64,000 nucleotides of DNA, taken from assembly GCF_015693305.1 (NCBI RefSeq), contig NZ_CP065138.1, positions 1,922,001 to 1,986,000 of the forward strand, in the 5' to 3' direction. The position numbers were made by a program, and so were the translations under genes. This DNA comes from Sphingobium sp. Cam5-1. GTDB taxonomy: Bacteria > Pseudomonadota > Alphaproteobacteria > Sphingomonadales > Sphingomonadaceae. How positions within the stretch are numbered: position 1 is the stretch's first letter; each line of letters opens with the position of its first letter. The notes below the pieces were generated by a model. The model ran no database searches. It was not told where the DNA came from and saw only the letters and a program-made list of their open reading frames with translations. Below are positions 26,670 to 35,112 of the stretch, in pieces.

Positions 26670-28367
26670 TTATAGGGCACCAATTTCGTTTACCTCTGCT
26701 GCCTCAACGACTGGCGGAATCAAGGCCGCTGCCAATGTACCTAGCTTGCTTCTCACCGCGCTGGCGATATTTGGGTCGGCTGCGATCTGGGTGAGCGCTG
26801 CGTTCTCATATTCGCCCCTATTCTTGAAGCGCAGGCCAGTTGCCAGCCTTTTCAATATCTGTGTGCGCCTAACGGGGTAGCGTTGGATGATACCAGCTAA
26901 ATCTTTCGCTTGGATCAGCGCACGCAGGCGAGCCGCTTCCGCTGGATAGGGAGTGTCTAAGGTTATGTTCAGCGGAGCATCGCCGTTGACGACCAGTGCA
27001 TGGCGATCTGGCGCGCGCGAAATGATCGCTTGGCGCACATGCTGAGCGCTCACCATCCCCGCCAACAACTCGATGTGGGCTTCCGTGAGGCTTTCCACCG
27101 CCTTGGCTTTCGCGACGTCAAGCAAGGCCATTGGATTTTCTTCAGTCTCCAAAACCTGCCTCACCGCGATCGCGGCCATCACCTCTTCGCTGTAGTAGAG
27201 GCTTTCCACGGAATAGGCGGGTAGTGCGTAGATATTATTCTTAGCTAGCAAGGCAATTTGTTCAGGCGTCTGGCTGTCGTTATCGACCAGCCCATAGGCA
27301 TCAATATGATGCAGCGCTTCCACCACCCTGAGACCCGTGACAGCTTTCTGAACCTCGACGCAATTATTGCGTGGGCGGACCGACACGTCGGGGAAAAGGA
27401 TTTCGTAGAGCGGTTGATCCATACTACTCTGAACGCCCTCGACGAACAAAATTCTGCGGCGTGATCCGAGGATATCAATACGAATATCTTCGGGCACTTC
27501 ATCGATAGATGGCAAGAGATTGGCTTCCCAGCCGACGACGGTGCTCGCTGCCGTCCATGTGCAGCCACGCACGAGCAGTGCTTGCGCGTTTTCGATCTCA
27601 GCGGGCAACGAGAGCTCATGCGTGCTGATAATAAACGCACAGTCCTGCCGCTCACTCATAAGCGTTATCAGCAGCGGCACTACGATCGAACGGTGTAGAT
27701 GGAGTTCAGGTTCGTCGATGAGGAGCACGGAACCCGGCTTAGCGGAGATCACTTCTGCCGCAAGGATCATCGCCGACCTCTCACCATCCGACATTTTCAC
27801 GATACCGTACGGGTTTGAGGCACTCCGCGTCGCCATCACCTCACCATTGACCATTTTGAGGCGGACCGGCAGATTACCCTGCTCGAAAAGCTGATTAGCC
27901 TTCTCCAGCGGAGAATCTCGCAGCATCAGGCGGTCGATGGCAGACGATTCTCGACCATGCAATTTGATATCGGCGGTAGCGTCGAGACTATATTGCGCTT
28001 CCTTCGACTGAAGGTCAAACACTGCCTTTTCGTTTCGATTAGTTCCAGAAACAGGTCGATAACGCGTCTCTAGCTGTCGGTCCCAATCATGGCGATGCTG
28101 ATCATACTGGCGGCGGGTCGCGGCGGTCATCGTCAGACCTTCTTGATCGAAGTAGGCTGGACGCGAACCAGGCAAATAAACGACATCGGGCGCCAGTTCG
28201 GACACCAAACGATGGACGAGCGCCGACTTGCCTGTGCCGTTGCGCCCGAGAATGAAGGTCGGCTTGCCGATGGCAACAGACAATGTTCCGTCAACGCCGG
28301 GGATTGCGATCTCTTTTAGAATAGCAGTCCCTCCTGTGTTCTCGCCAGCGTCCTCGTTATCGGTCAT
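26670..28367 (-). CDS. AAA ATPase fused to DUF4435 (TOPRIM-like) domain; PARIS/OLD-like defence candidate
   Basis: A 565-aa single protein. The N-terminal ~280 residues are an SMC/ABC-like AAA_15-type ATPase: Walker A GRNGTGKS (41-48), signature MSDGERS (192-198), Walker B VLLIDEPELHLH (214-225) and H-loop IISTHE (247-251). Residues ~300-430 match DUF4435: RILFVEG (305-311), GLVDNDS (359-365) and LPAYSVESL (382-390), a TOPRIM-like nuclease fold. The same two domains make up AriA and AriB of the PARIS anti-phage system, where fused versions are known, and OLD-family nucleases have a related layout. The C-terminal ~130 residues are unassigned. Base use is visibly poorer in G+C and the codons less biased than in the flanking genes, which points to transfer. 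No partner gene is adjacent. Defence role is inference. Confidence 0.82.
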   Translation of the reverse strand: MTDNEDAGENTGGTAILKEIAIPGVDGTLSVAIGKPTFILGRNGTGKSALVHRLVSELAPDVVYLPGSRPAYFDQEGLTMTAATRRQYDQHRHDWDRQLETRYRPVSGTNRNEKAVFDLQSKEAQYSLDATADIKLHGRESSAIDRLMLRDSPLEKANQLFEQGNLPVRLKMVNGEVMATRSASNPYGIVKMSDGERSAMILAAEVISAKPGSVLLIDEPELHLHRSIVVPLLITLMSERQDCAFIISTHELSLPAEIENAQALLVRGCTWTAASTVVGWEANLLPSIDEVPEDIRIDILGSRRRILFVEGVQSSMDQPLYEILFPDVSVRPRNNCVEVQKAVTGLRVVEALHHIDAYGLVDNDSQTPEQIALLAKNNIYALPAYSVESLYYSEEVMAAIAVRQVLETEENPMALLDVAKAKAVESLTEAHIELLAGMVSAQHVRQAIISRAPDRHALVVNGDAPLNITLDTPYPAEAARLRALIQAKDLAGIIQRYPVRRTQILKRLATGLRFKNRGEYENAALTQIAADPNIASAVRSKLGTLAAALIPPVVEAAEVNEIGAL

Positions 28368-28655
28368 TATTATGCCCCACCGAAAGCCGTGAATTTGTTG
28401 CTTTAACCTCGACCTGATGGCTCAGCGTGATACTGGCAAGAGGAATTTACACCGGTCCAGGCGTTCCATCGGAGCGGGCTTTAGCTGTAGTGCCTCATGG
28501 GTTGTTCTGATCAAGGACGAGGGCCACGAGATGCACGATTTTTACAATCTGCGCCGTTCGTCTCGCCTAGGGCCAAGAGAAACGAACGATGGCTTCAGGA
28601 TCGTTGAATGACGGGTCGAACAACCGCGATTGGCGCTAAGCCGCAGCAACCCACA
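28368..28655. other. Gene-free spacer between the AAA-DUF4435 gene and cold-shock gene
   Basis: I see no supported gene here. It must hold the promoter of the AAA-DUF4435 gene (minus strand). Base composition changes from the less GC-rich insert to host-like sequence across it, so a right-hand boundary of the insert probably lies in or near this stretch. No flanking direct repeat or att site was recognised. Confidence 0.4.
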
Positions 28656-28656
28656 A

Positions 28657-28688
28657 CAAAAAAGGGGCCGCCGGGCAGGCGACCCCTT
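28657..28688 (-). terminator. Intrinsic terminator of the cold-shock gene
   Basis: On the minus strand a GC-rich hairpin (GGGGTCGCC, short loop, GGCGGCCCC) is followed directly by six T residues. It is about 35 bp after the stop of the cold-shock protein gene and is the clearest Rho-independent terminator in the window. Confidence 0.8.
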
Positions 28689-28722
28689 CTATCCTCTCCG
28701 CTTATGCGGGCAGAGTTATGTG

Positions 28723-29544
28723 TCAGTCGGCCTTCGACTGAAGGTTGACGGCTGCGTGCTTGCCGCGGCGGTCTACTTCGAGTTCGAAGTCCAGGCGGTC
28801 GCCTTCGTTGAGGGCGGACATGCCTGCGCGTTCGACTGCGCTGATGTGCACGAATGCGTCGGGCTGGCCGTCGTCGCGCTGGATGAAGCCGAAGCCCTTC
28901 ATGGCGTTGAAGAACTTGACCGTGCCGCTGGCGCGTTCGCCGGTCAGCTGACGCTGCGGGCCACGATCACCGCCGCCGAAGCCGCCACGGTCACCGCCGA
29001 AGCCGCCTGCGCGGGGTTCACGGGGTTCGCGCGGACGATCGACGACCGGAAGGGGCTCGCCCTCGATCTTGAGGTCGGTCGCGGAGATCTTGCCGCCACG
29101 GTCCACCAGGGTGAAGCCGAGCTGCTGACCTTCGGCGAGGCCGGTGAGGCCCGCCTGCTCAACGGCGCTGATGTGGACGAACACGTCTTCCGCGCCGTCA
29201 TCACGAACGATGAAGCCGAAGCCCTTTTGTCCGTTGAAGAACTTTACAACGCCGGTGCCTTCGCCAACGACCTGGGCAGGCATGCCGCCGCCGCCACGGC
29301 CGCCGCCGAAGCCGCCACCACCGCCGCCGAAGCCGCCACCGCCGCTGCGGAAGCCACCGCCGCCGCCGCCGAAGCGATCACCGCCGCCGAAGCCGCCGCG
29401 ATCACCACCGCCGAAACCGCCACGATCTCCGAAACCACCGCCGAAGCCGCCACGATCGTTACCGCCGCCGTAAAAATTGTCGTCGCCAAAACCGTCGCGC
29501 TTGTCCTTGCCGCGCCCGCCGCGGCGACCTCTATCAAAACTCAT
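28723..29544 (-). CDS. Two-domain cold-shock protein with glycine-rich N-terminal region
   Basis: A 273-aa RNA/DNA-binding protein. Residues 1-88 are a low-complexity Arg/Gly/Phe region with repeats such as GGFGGGDRGG. Two cold-shock domains follow at ~94-162 (TGVVKFFNGQKGFGFI..DVFVHISAVE) and ~206-272 (SGTVKFFNAMKGFGFI..DAFVHISAVE), each with RNP1 and RNP2, joined by a second short RGG-like linker. Alphaproteobacterial CspA-type proteins with duplicated domains exist; the long glycine-rich head is unusual and recalls eukaryotic-style RNA chaperones. The opposite strand shows a long alanine-rich frame that is only a mirror of this repeat. Terminator at 28657-28688. Confidence 0.92.
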   Translation of the reverse strand: MSFDRGRRGGRGKDKRDGFGDDNFYGGGNDRGGFGGGFGDRGGFGGGDRGGFGGGDRFGGGGGGFRSGGGGFGGGGGGFGGGRGGGGMPAQVVGEGTGVVKFFNGQKGFGFIVRDDGAEDVFVHISAVEQAGLTGLAEGQQLGFTLVDRGGKISATDLKIEGEPLPVVDRPREPREPRAGGFGGDRGGFGGGDRGPQRQLTGERASGTVKFFNAMKGFGFIQRDDGQPDAFVHISAVERAGMSALNEGDRLDFELEVDRRGKHAAVNLQSKAD

Positions 29545-29785
29545 GCCCTGTTGGTCACTTTCGCTTCGCCCAGACTAAATCGGACAAACATGCCGGGCGA
29601 AATGACATGCAGAATCCACCGCACGTATGCGGGTTTGAGAATCACTATATCAACTTTTCAGCCATGCGCGAATGATTTTAGCCCGATTGCCGCCACATTT
29701 GCCCGAATGAACCAGCGTGGGGCATTTTGGCAGCGCCGAAAAAGCGTCGATTGAGTTACCGCCGCTTTCGCCATAGAGGGGTTGG

Positions 29786-30403
29786 ATGACAGTATATTTC
29801 CACGAAGAGGACCTGCCCGCAGACGTCCTTGCCCCCGGCCCCGTCGCCGTCGATACCGAAACCATGGGCCTTATCACGCCGCGCGATCGCCTGTGCGTCG
29901 TGCAGATCAGCGATGGCAAGGGGGACGAGCATCTGGTGCGATTCATGCCGGGCAGCGATTATGCCGCGCCGAACCTGCGCGCTGTGCTGGCCGATCCGGC
30001 ACGGTTGAAGCTGTATCATTTCGGGCGTTTCGACATTGCGGCGATCAAGCATTATCTGGGCGTGGTGGCCGCGCCCGTCTATTGCACGAAGATCGCTTCG
30101 CGCCTGATCCGCACCTATACCGACCGCCATGGGTTGAAGGAACTGGTGCGCGAATTGCTGGGGCAGGAAATCAGCAAGCAGCAGCAGTCGAGCGACTGGG
30201 GTTCCCCCACCCTGTCGGACGCGCAGAAGGATTATGCGGCGTCGGACGTGCGCTATCTGCATGCGCTGAAGGCCGAACTCGACAAGCGGTTGATCCGCGA
30301 AGGACGGATGGAACTGGCGCAGGCCTGTTTCGATTTCCTTCCTCACCGGGCCGAGCTGGACCTGGCGGGATGGCCGGAGATCGACATCTTCGCGCATATG
30401 TAA
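29786..30403 (+). CDS. rnd: Ribonuclease D-like 3'-5' exonuclease, short form
   Basis: A 205-aa DEDDy exonuclease. Visible motifs are VDTETMGL (Exo I, about residues 22-29), the HFGRFDIAAI segment (Exo II) and the DYAASDVRYL segment (Exo III with Tyr). Classical RNase D has about 380 residues with HRDC domains; here only the catalytic domain exists, as is common in alphaproteobacteria. It precedes lptC by 21 bp and may share its transcript. Confidence 0.9.
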   Translation: MTVYFHEEDLPADVLAPGPVAVDTETMGLITPRDRLCVVQISDGKGDEHLVRFMPGSDYAAPNLRAVLADPARLKLYHFGRFDIAAIKHYLGVVAAPVYCTKIASRLIRTYTDRHGLKELVRELLGQEISKQQQSSDWGSPTLSDAQKDYAASDVRYLHALKAELDKRLIREGRMELAQACFDFLPHRAELDLAGWPEIDIFAHM

Positions 30404-30424
30404 GGGGCTTAGAAGCGCTTTCCC

Positions 30425-31072
30425 ATGTCCATACAGGCCGATCAGCAACGTCATGTCAGGCGCCATTGGGCGCGGCCGGGTGGCAGCCATGACAGGCTGG
30501 TCGCGCGGCTGAAAAACTGGTTGCCGGTCGCGGTGGGCGTGCTGGCAGCGTTGCTGGTGATGGCGCCCTTTACCGGCGGGGACAAGGTGAGCTTCGTGCT
30601 CGACAAGAACAAGGTCGAGGTGGCGAAGGAGCGCATGCGGGTGAGCGAGGCGCTGTACCGGGGCGAGGACAGCAAGGGGCAGCCCTTTTCGTTGCGCGCG
30701 GGAAGCGCGGTGCAGAAAAGCTCCCGCGAGCCGATCGTGGACCTCAACGACATGTCGGCGCGCATCCTGCTGTCCGAAGGGCCAGCGGTGCTGAACGCGC
30801 GCAAAGGGCGCTATGACATGGACAAGGAGCGTGTCGCGGTGGACGGGCCGGTGCAGTTCGAGGCGGCGGGCGGATACAGGCTGACGACGCGGGACGTGGG
30901 CATCGACCTCAAGACCCGGCGCATGCGCAGCGCGGGGCGCGTCGATGGCCGGATACCCATCGGCACGTTCAGCGGCGACCATCTGGATGCCGACCTGAAC
31001 GCGCGGACAGTTACGCTCAATGGCAGGGCGAGCTTGCGCATCGAACAAAATGGCATCAAAGGGCAAAAGTGA
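30425..31072 (+). CDS. lptC: LPS export protein LptC
   Basis: A 215-aa LptC-family protein: a basic N-terminus, one membrane helix (about residues 36-52) and a periplasmic beta-jellyroll. It bridges the LptBFG complex and periplasmic LptA. The gene order lptC-lptA, with TGATG overlap, is the standard one. lptB does not follow. Presence in a sphingomonad, whose outer leaflet is thought to hold glycosphingolipid rather than LPS, is notable. Confidence 0.87.
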   Translation: MSIQADQQRHVRRHWARPGGSHDRLVARLKNWLPVAVGVLAALLVMAPFTGGDKVSFVLDKNKVEVAKERMRVSEALYRGEDSKGQPFSLRAGSAVQKSSREPIVDLNDMSARILLSEGPAVLNARKGRYDMDKERVAVDGPVQFEAAGGYRLTTRDVGIDLKTRRMRSAGRVDGRIPIGTFSGDHLDADLNARTVTLNGRASLRIEQNGIKGQK

Positions 31073-31620
31073 TGAAAAGATCGCTGATCCTGCTGTCGAG
31101 CGCTGGCGCCCTGGGCGCGGCGATGGTTTTCGCGGGCGCCGGGGCGCAGGTGCTGAAGAATCATGACAGCAACGCGCCGGTAAACTTCACCGCCGATCGG
31201 ATCGAGGTGCAGGACCGCGCCGACCGGGTGGTGGTGTCCGGCAATGTCGTCGTCACCCAGGCGGGCATGACGCTGACTGCGGCGCGGATGACCGTCGCAT
31301 ATCGCAATGGTACGGGCGGGAACGGCGTGGAGGTCGACCGGATCGACGCTTCGGGCAATGTCGTCGTGACCAAGGGCAATGAAACCGCGCGCGGCAACGT
31401 GGCGATTTATGACCTTAACAGCCGCCTGATCACGATGCTGGGCAATGTGACGTTGACGCAGGGCAGCAACCGGCTGACGGGCGGGCGGTTGGTGATTGAC
31501 CTTGCCAGCGGGCGGTCGACTGTGGACGGACGGTCTTCCGGCGGGGGCGTGCCGGGGGTTTCGGGCGGATCGGGAGGCCGGGTTTCGGGCACCTTTACCG
31601 TGCCGCAGCGGAAGAATTGA
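31072..31620 (+). CDS. lptA: LPS transport periplasmic protein LptA (OstA)
   Basis: A 182-aa periplasmic OstA-domain protein with signal peptide (about 1-24). The jellyroll repeats NFTADRIEVQDRADRVVVSG and VVVTKGNETARGNVAIYDL are typical. The C-terminus has a glycine/serine-rich tail. ATG 31072 overlaps the lptC stop (TGATG); a GTG one codon upstream is possible. It should form the periplasmic bridge between LptC and LptD. Confidence 0.88.
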   Translation: MKRSLILLSSAGALGAAMVFAGAGAQVLKNHDSNAPVNFTADRIEVQDRADRVVVSGNVVVTQAGMTLTAARMTVAYRNGTGGNGVEVDRIDASGNVVVTKGNETARGNVAIYDLNSRLITMLGNVTLTQGSNRLTGGRLVIDLASGRSTVDGRSSGGGVPGVSGGSGGRVSGTFTVPQRKN

Positions 31621-31771
31621 CGGGCGCCTAGGGGCGCTGAATGCGAGCGTGGCGGGGCGCTTTTTCGGGCGCTCGGGCTGGCTTCTGTCCATTAATAAAC
31701 ATGGCATTTTTGGGGCAAAATGCTATCATCGGGATCAGCGGGTCGCCTCTTTCGATTCTGCGAGGTCCATC

Positions 31772-32587
31772 ATGTCACGGTTGCAGATGGCGGCAGTTGC
31801 CGCCTGTGGTTTTGTTGCGCTTTCTTCCGGCCAGGTAGCCGCCTCCGGTCCAAATCAATGCTGGCAACCCTATGAGATTGAAGCGGCGAAGGTCCGGGAT
31901 CTGCACGTGATGCTGATGCTGGGGGCTTTGCGCTGCAAGGGTGTGAACAAGGAGATAGAGGCGAAATATTCCGCCTTTGTCGAGAAGAAGATGGGCCTGC
32001 TGAGCAGCTATAATAATGTGCTGAAGACGCGCTTCATGCGGGTGAACGGCATCGCCGAAGGGCAGCGCGCCTATGAGCAGTTCAACACGAAGCTGGGCAA
32101 CAGCCATTCCGGACTGGCGCAGGCGGGCAGTTATTGCCAGATGACCGAGACGCTGCTGACGCTGGCGACCGAGGCGCAGGATCGGGAATTACCGCAGTTG
32201 GCGACGAACTTTTCTGAAAGCGCGCTGGGGATTGATGCGGTGTGTGAGGCGCAGCCGGTGGTGACGGCGGCGGTAGTAACCCCGGCAGCGGTAGCGGCTC
32301 CGGCGGTGGGTGCGGCAGAAGCTGGAGGGACAGGAGGGGTCGATGCTCCGCATGAGGCGATCACGGCTGCGGGCGTGACTGTCGCGAAGACCGGGGAACC
32401 GGCTGGACAGTCAGGTTCTGCGGCGGCAGCGCTGGAAGCGGCGGCGGTCGCTTTGCAAAATGCGGCGGCGAGCCTGAAGGCGCAGGCTGCGGCTCCGGAA
32501 GCGGCGGCGGACAAATCTGTTGCCGCGCCCGAGGCGAAGCCTGCCGTGCTGCAACCTGTGACGGCCAGCGCAACGCCCGTGGGGTGA
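31772..32587 (+). CDS. Secreted protein of unknown function with Ala-rich C-terminal tail
   Basis: A 271-aa exported protein that I do not recognise by name. It has a signal peptide (about 1-24), a conserved-looking helical domain (about 25-155) with cysteines at CWQPYE, LRCKGVN, SYCQMTE and AVCEAQ that probably pair as disulfides, and a low-complexity Ala/Val/Pro-rich tail of about 110 residues. Similar small secreted proteins occur in sphingomonads. The start is ATG 31772. It stands alone between lptA and a possible terminator near 32643-32692. Confidence 0.7.
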   Translation: MSRLQMAAVAACGFVALSSGQVAASGPNQCWQPYEIEAAKVRDLHVMLMLGALRCKGVNKEIEAKYSAFVEKKMGLLSSYNNVLKTRFMRVNGIAEGQRAYEQFNTKLGNSHSGLAQAGSYCQMTETLLTLATEAQDRELPQLATNFSESALGIDAVCEAQPVVTAAVVTPAAVAAPAVGAAEAGGTGGVDAPHEAITAAGVTVAKTGEPAGQSGSAAAALEAAAVALQNAAASLKAQAAAPEAAADKSVAAPEAKPAVLQPVTASATPVG

Positions 32588-32642
32588 GCGGCGTGGTTTG
32601 ACAGGAGCAATCGGAATCCGGGGAGAGCCCGCGCCCCAACCC

Positions 32643-32692
32643 TTCAAACAAGTCACCTGCCTCGTTTGAACCTGAAGGGGAGAGGCTTTTTG
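32643..32692. terminator. Possible terminator between convergent genes
   Basis: TTCAAAC (32643-32649) pairs with GTTTGAA (32664-32670); a GAAGGGGAGAGG stretch and a run of five T follow on the plus strand. It sits between the secreted-protein gene and the convergent phosphatase gene. Weak stem; low confidence. Confidence 0.35.
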
Positions 32693-32706
32693 GGTTGTGG
32701 CGACGT

Positions 32707-33297
32707 TTAGGGCCGTTGGTCCCAGTTGCAGAGGGTAACGGCGCCGTCAGGCGCGACGGTCAACTCGCCATAGGCTCCGGTGCGCAACTTGAGCGAGGCG
32801 GGCGAGAGGCCGAGGGCGAGCAGGGCGAAGCGGGCGGCGCCGTTGCTGGTGACGAGCAGGTCCGTGCCCTCCCCGCTTTGCGCGAAATAGCTTTGCCAGG
32901 CGGCGATTCGGGATGGCGCATTCACGATCCAGCCGGGGGGTGGGATGGCTTGTTCGTCCCATGCGCCAAGCGCCTGTGCGCCGATGCGGGCGAGGACTTG
33001 CGCTTCGGGGCGGCCTTCGTCGGGGCCGTGGTCGATTTCATCGAGCCAGGGGAGCGTGCCGGTGACGGGCTGGTGGAGCGCGGCAGCGATGCGGCTTGCG
33101 GTTTCGCGGGCGCGGCTGAGGGGGCCGCTGTGGATGTGGTTGGGGGTGAGGCCCTGCGCGGCGAACCATTGGCCGAGGCGGTCGGCTTGGGCGCGGCCGC
33201 TGTCGACGAGGGGCAGGTCCGTGCCCGCGCCGATGCGGCAGGCGGTGGCGCTGCTTTCGAAAGTGTTGCCGTGGCGGATGATGAAGATGCGGCGCAT
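32707..33297 (-). CDS. Histidine phosphatase family protein
   Basis: A 196-aa member of the histidine phosphatase (phosphoglycerate mutase-like) superfamily. The phosphoacceptor motif IIRHGNTF is at the N-terminus, SGPLSRARETA in the middle, and DEIDHGPDEG gives the proton donor Glu region. The last conserved His is replaced in LLVTSNGAARF, where most relatives have a His, so activity may be altered. I start at ATG 33297, four bases after kdsB; a longer start at 33324 would overlap kdsB. Third gene of the kdsD-kdsB operon. Confidence 0.82.
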   Translation of the reverse strand: MRRIFIIRHGNTFESSATACRIGAGTDLPLVDSGRAQADRLGQWFAAQGLTPNHIHSGPLSRARETASRIAAALHQPVTGTLPWLDEIDHGPDEGRPEAQVLARIGAQALGAWDEQAIPPPGWIVNAPSRIAAWQSYFAQSGEGTDLLVTSNGAARFALLALGLSPASLKLRTGAYGELTVAPDGAVTLCNWDQRP

Positions 33298-33301
33298 GAG
33301 G

Positions 33302-34108
33302 TCAGGCGGGCGTGGGGTCGCCATGGGTGGCGATGAGAGCCTCTACGCGCTGGATGTCGGCTTCGGTATCTATGCCGGAGCTGTCGAAGATGGGCGGGTC
33401 GACCGCGACGGTGGTGACGGGGATGCCGAGTTCGAGGAGGCGGAGCTGTTCGAGGCCCTCAAGCTGTTCGAGCGTGGTTGGGGGTGTAGCCTCGAAGCGG
33501 GTCAGGGCTTCGAGCGTGTAGCCGTAAAGGCCGACATGGCGCCAGACGGGCGAGAGTGGTTGGGTGGCGCGCAGGGCCTGTTCGTCGCGGATGGCGGGGA
33601 TGATGGTTTTTGAGAACCAGAGGGCGCGGCCATCGGGGGCGCGGGCGCAGGTGGTGCCGCTGAAGGGCGAGCGGAGCTTATGGTCGCGCAGGGCGTCGAG
33701 CGCCTGCCAGTCGAGGGCGATGACGGGGGTCGCGACCTCAGCGCCTGCGTGCAGCGCGGCGATGACGGCGCGCAGGGCGCCTTGGGGCTGGAAGGGGGAG
33801 TCGCCTTGCAGGTTGACGACGAAGCGCGGGGGAGCCGGGCGCTGGAGCGCGGCGGCGAGCGCGCGGCCGGAGCCTGTCGCGATGGCGCTATCGGTCATGG
33901 CTGCGGCGCAGCCCGCACCATTGGCGTGATCGGCGATTTCGCGATCGTCGGTTGCCACCACCAGTTCCGCGTCGGCAATGCCCGAGATGGCGGCGCGCGC
34001 CATGGCGATGGTCCGGTGCAGCAGCGTGCGCCCGGCGATCAGGCGCAGGGGCTTGCGCGGCAAACGGGACGAACCCGCCCGCGCTGGAATGACGATAATG
34101 CTGTTCAG
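33302..34108 (-). CDS. kdsB: CMP-Kdo synthetase (3-deoxy-manno-octulosonate cytidylyltransferase), probable CTG start
   Basis: A 268-aa KdsB that activates Kdo as CMP-Kdo. The essential N-terminal nucleotide-binding motif reads IIVIPARAGSSRLPRKPL and the VNLQGDSPF motif follows, then FDSSGIDTEADIQR at the C-terminus. To include the first motif the frame must begin upstream of the first TTG (34063), where there is no ATG, GTG or TTG. A CTG at 34108 overlaps the kdsD stop as CTGA, just like the usual ATGA couplings, so I propose CTG initiation by translational coupling. A start at ATT is the alternative. A sequencing error would also explain it. Confidence 0.85.
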   Translation of the reverse strand: MNSIIVIPARAGSSRLPRKPLRLIAGRTLLHRTIAMARAAISGIADAELVVATDDREIADHANGAGCAAAMTDSAIATGSGRALAAALQRPAPPRFVVNLQGDSPFQPQGALRAVIAALHAGAEVATPVIALDWQALDALRDHKLRSPFSGTTCARAPDGRALWFSKTIIPAIRDEQALRATQPLSPVWRHVGLYGYTLEALTRFEATPPTTLEQLEGLEQLRLLELGIPVTTVAVDPPIFDSSGIDTEADIQRVEALIATHGDPTPA

Positions 34109-35112
34109 GCGACCCCGGCGTGCAGCAGGTCGTGCATGTGGACGGCACCCGCAAGCCGCCCGCCTTCGCAGACGAAGAGCAGCGTGATGTTATGCATGTG
34201 CATCAGGCGCAGTGCTTCAGAGGCGAGATCGTCAGGCCCCACGGACAGGGGCGGCACGGTCATGAACTGGCCGACGGTTTCGGTCAGTTGCCGCGTATCG
34301 GTGAGGGTTCGCCGCAAGTCGCCATCGGTGAAGGCGCCGATCAGTTCGCCAACGCTGTTGACGACCGCCGTGCCGCCAAGGCGCGCGCGCGTCATTTCGA
34401 TGGTGGCGTCGAGCAGCGACGCATCTTCGGCCACGCGAGGCACATTGTCACCGGCGGCCATCAGGTCGCGAACCTTCAGCAACTGCGCGCCAAGGCGGCC
34501 ATTGGGATGGAATTTGTGGAAGTCATCGGCCGAAAAGCCGCGCATTTCCATGAGCGCGATGGCAAGCGCGTCGCCAAAGGCCATCTGGACCGTGGTGGAC
34601 GTGGTGGGCGCCAGTTCGTTGGGGCAGGCTTCCCGAACCGCGGGCAACAGCACACAGACGTCGGAGGCGCTGGCGACAGTGCTGTCCGCGCGCGCCGTGA
34701 GGCCGAGCAGCGGGATGCCGAACCGCTTGCAATATTGGATGATGGGGCCGAGTTCGTTGGATTCGCCCGAATGGGACAGCATCAGCACGATGTCGTCAGG
34801 CGTCACCATGCCAAGGTCGCCATGACCCGCATCGGCCGGGTGCATGAAGAGCGCGGGCGTGCCGGTCGAGGTCAGGGTCGCCGTCATCTTGCGCGCGACG
34901 ATACCGCTTTTCCCCATGCCGGTGACGATCAGGCGCCCACGCGCGCTCATGATCATGCCAGCGACGCGCAGGAATATTGCGGCGAAGTCGCGGTCGGAGA
35001 ATTTCGCCTCCAGCGCGTTCAGTCCCTGGGAAGCGACGGACAAGGTTCTACAGGCGGTTTCCACGATCCGGCTGCCGGAACCAAAAGGCACAATTTTCGA
35101 TACTGTCGACAC
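34105..35112 (-). CDS. kdsD: D-arabinose-5-phosphate isomerase (KpsF/GutQ/KdsD)
   Basis: A 335-aa sugar isomerase that makes arabinose-5-phosphate for Kdo synthesis. The SIS domain (about residues 45-180) has VTGMGKSG, PADAGHGDLG and LMLSHSGESNE; two CBS domains fill the C-terminal half (about 205-330). I favour the GTG at 35112, because upstream ATGs (35166, 35181) add a segment with no family likeness. The stop overlaps the probable CTG start of kdsB. Together with kdsB it supplies the Kdo pathway, which in sphingomonads may serve a capsule or export glycan. Confidence 0.9.
   Translation of the reverse strand: MSTVSKIVPFGSGSRIVETACRTLSVASQGLNALEAKFSDRDFAAIFLRVAGMIMSARGRLIVTGMGKSGIVARKMTATLTSTGTPALFMHPADAGHGDLGMVTPDDIVLMLSHSGESNELGPIIQYCKRFGIPLLGLTARADSTVASASDVCVLLPAVREACPNELAPTTSTTVQMAFGDALAIALMEMRGFSADDFHKFHPNGRLGAQLLKVRDLMAAGDNVPRVAEDASLLDATIEMTRARLGGTAVVNSVGELIGAFTDGDLRRTLTDTRQLTETVGQFMTVPPLSVGPDDLASEALRLMHMHNITLLFVCEGGRLAGAVHMHDLLHAGVA

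Noticed and set aside
28630..29754. A 374-codon alanine/glutamate-rich frame opposite the cold-shock gene
   Set aside because: The repeat AEAAT pattern is the reverse complement of the glycine-rich codons; the minus strand encodes two clear cold-shock domains and has the terminator.
29756..31066. A 436-codon minus-strand frame over rnd and lptC
   Set aside because: Histidine/arginine-rich antisense translation spanning two recognised genes; no domain or ribosome site.
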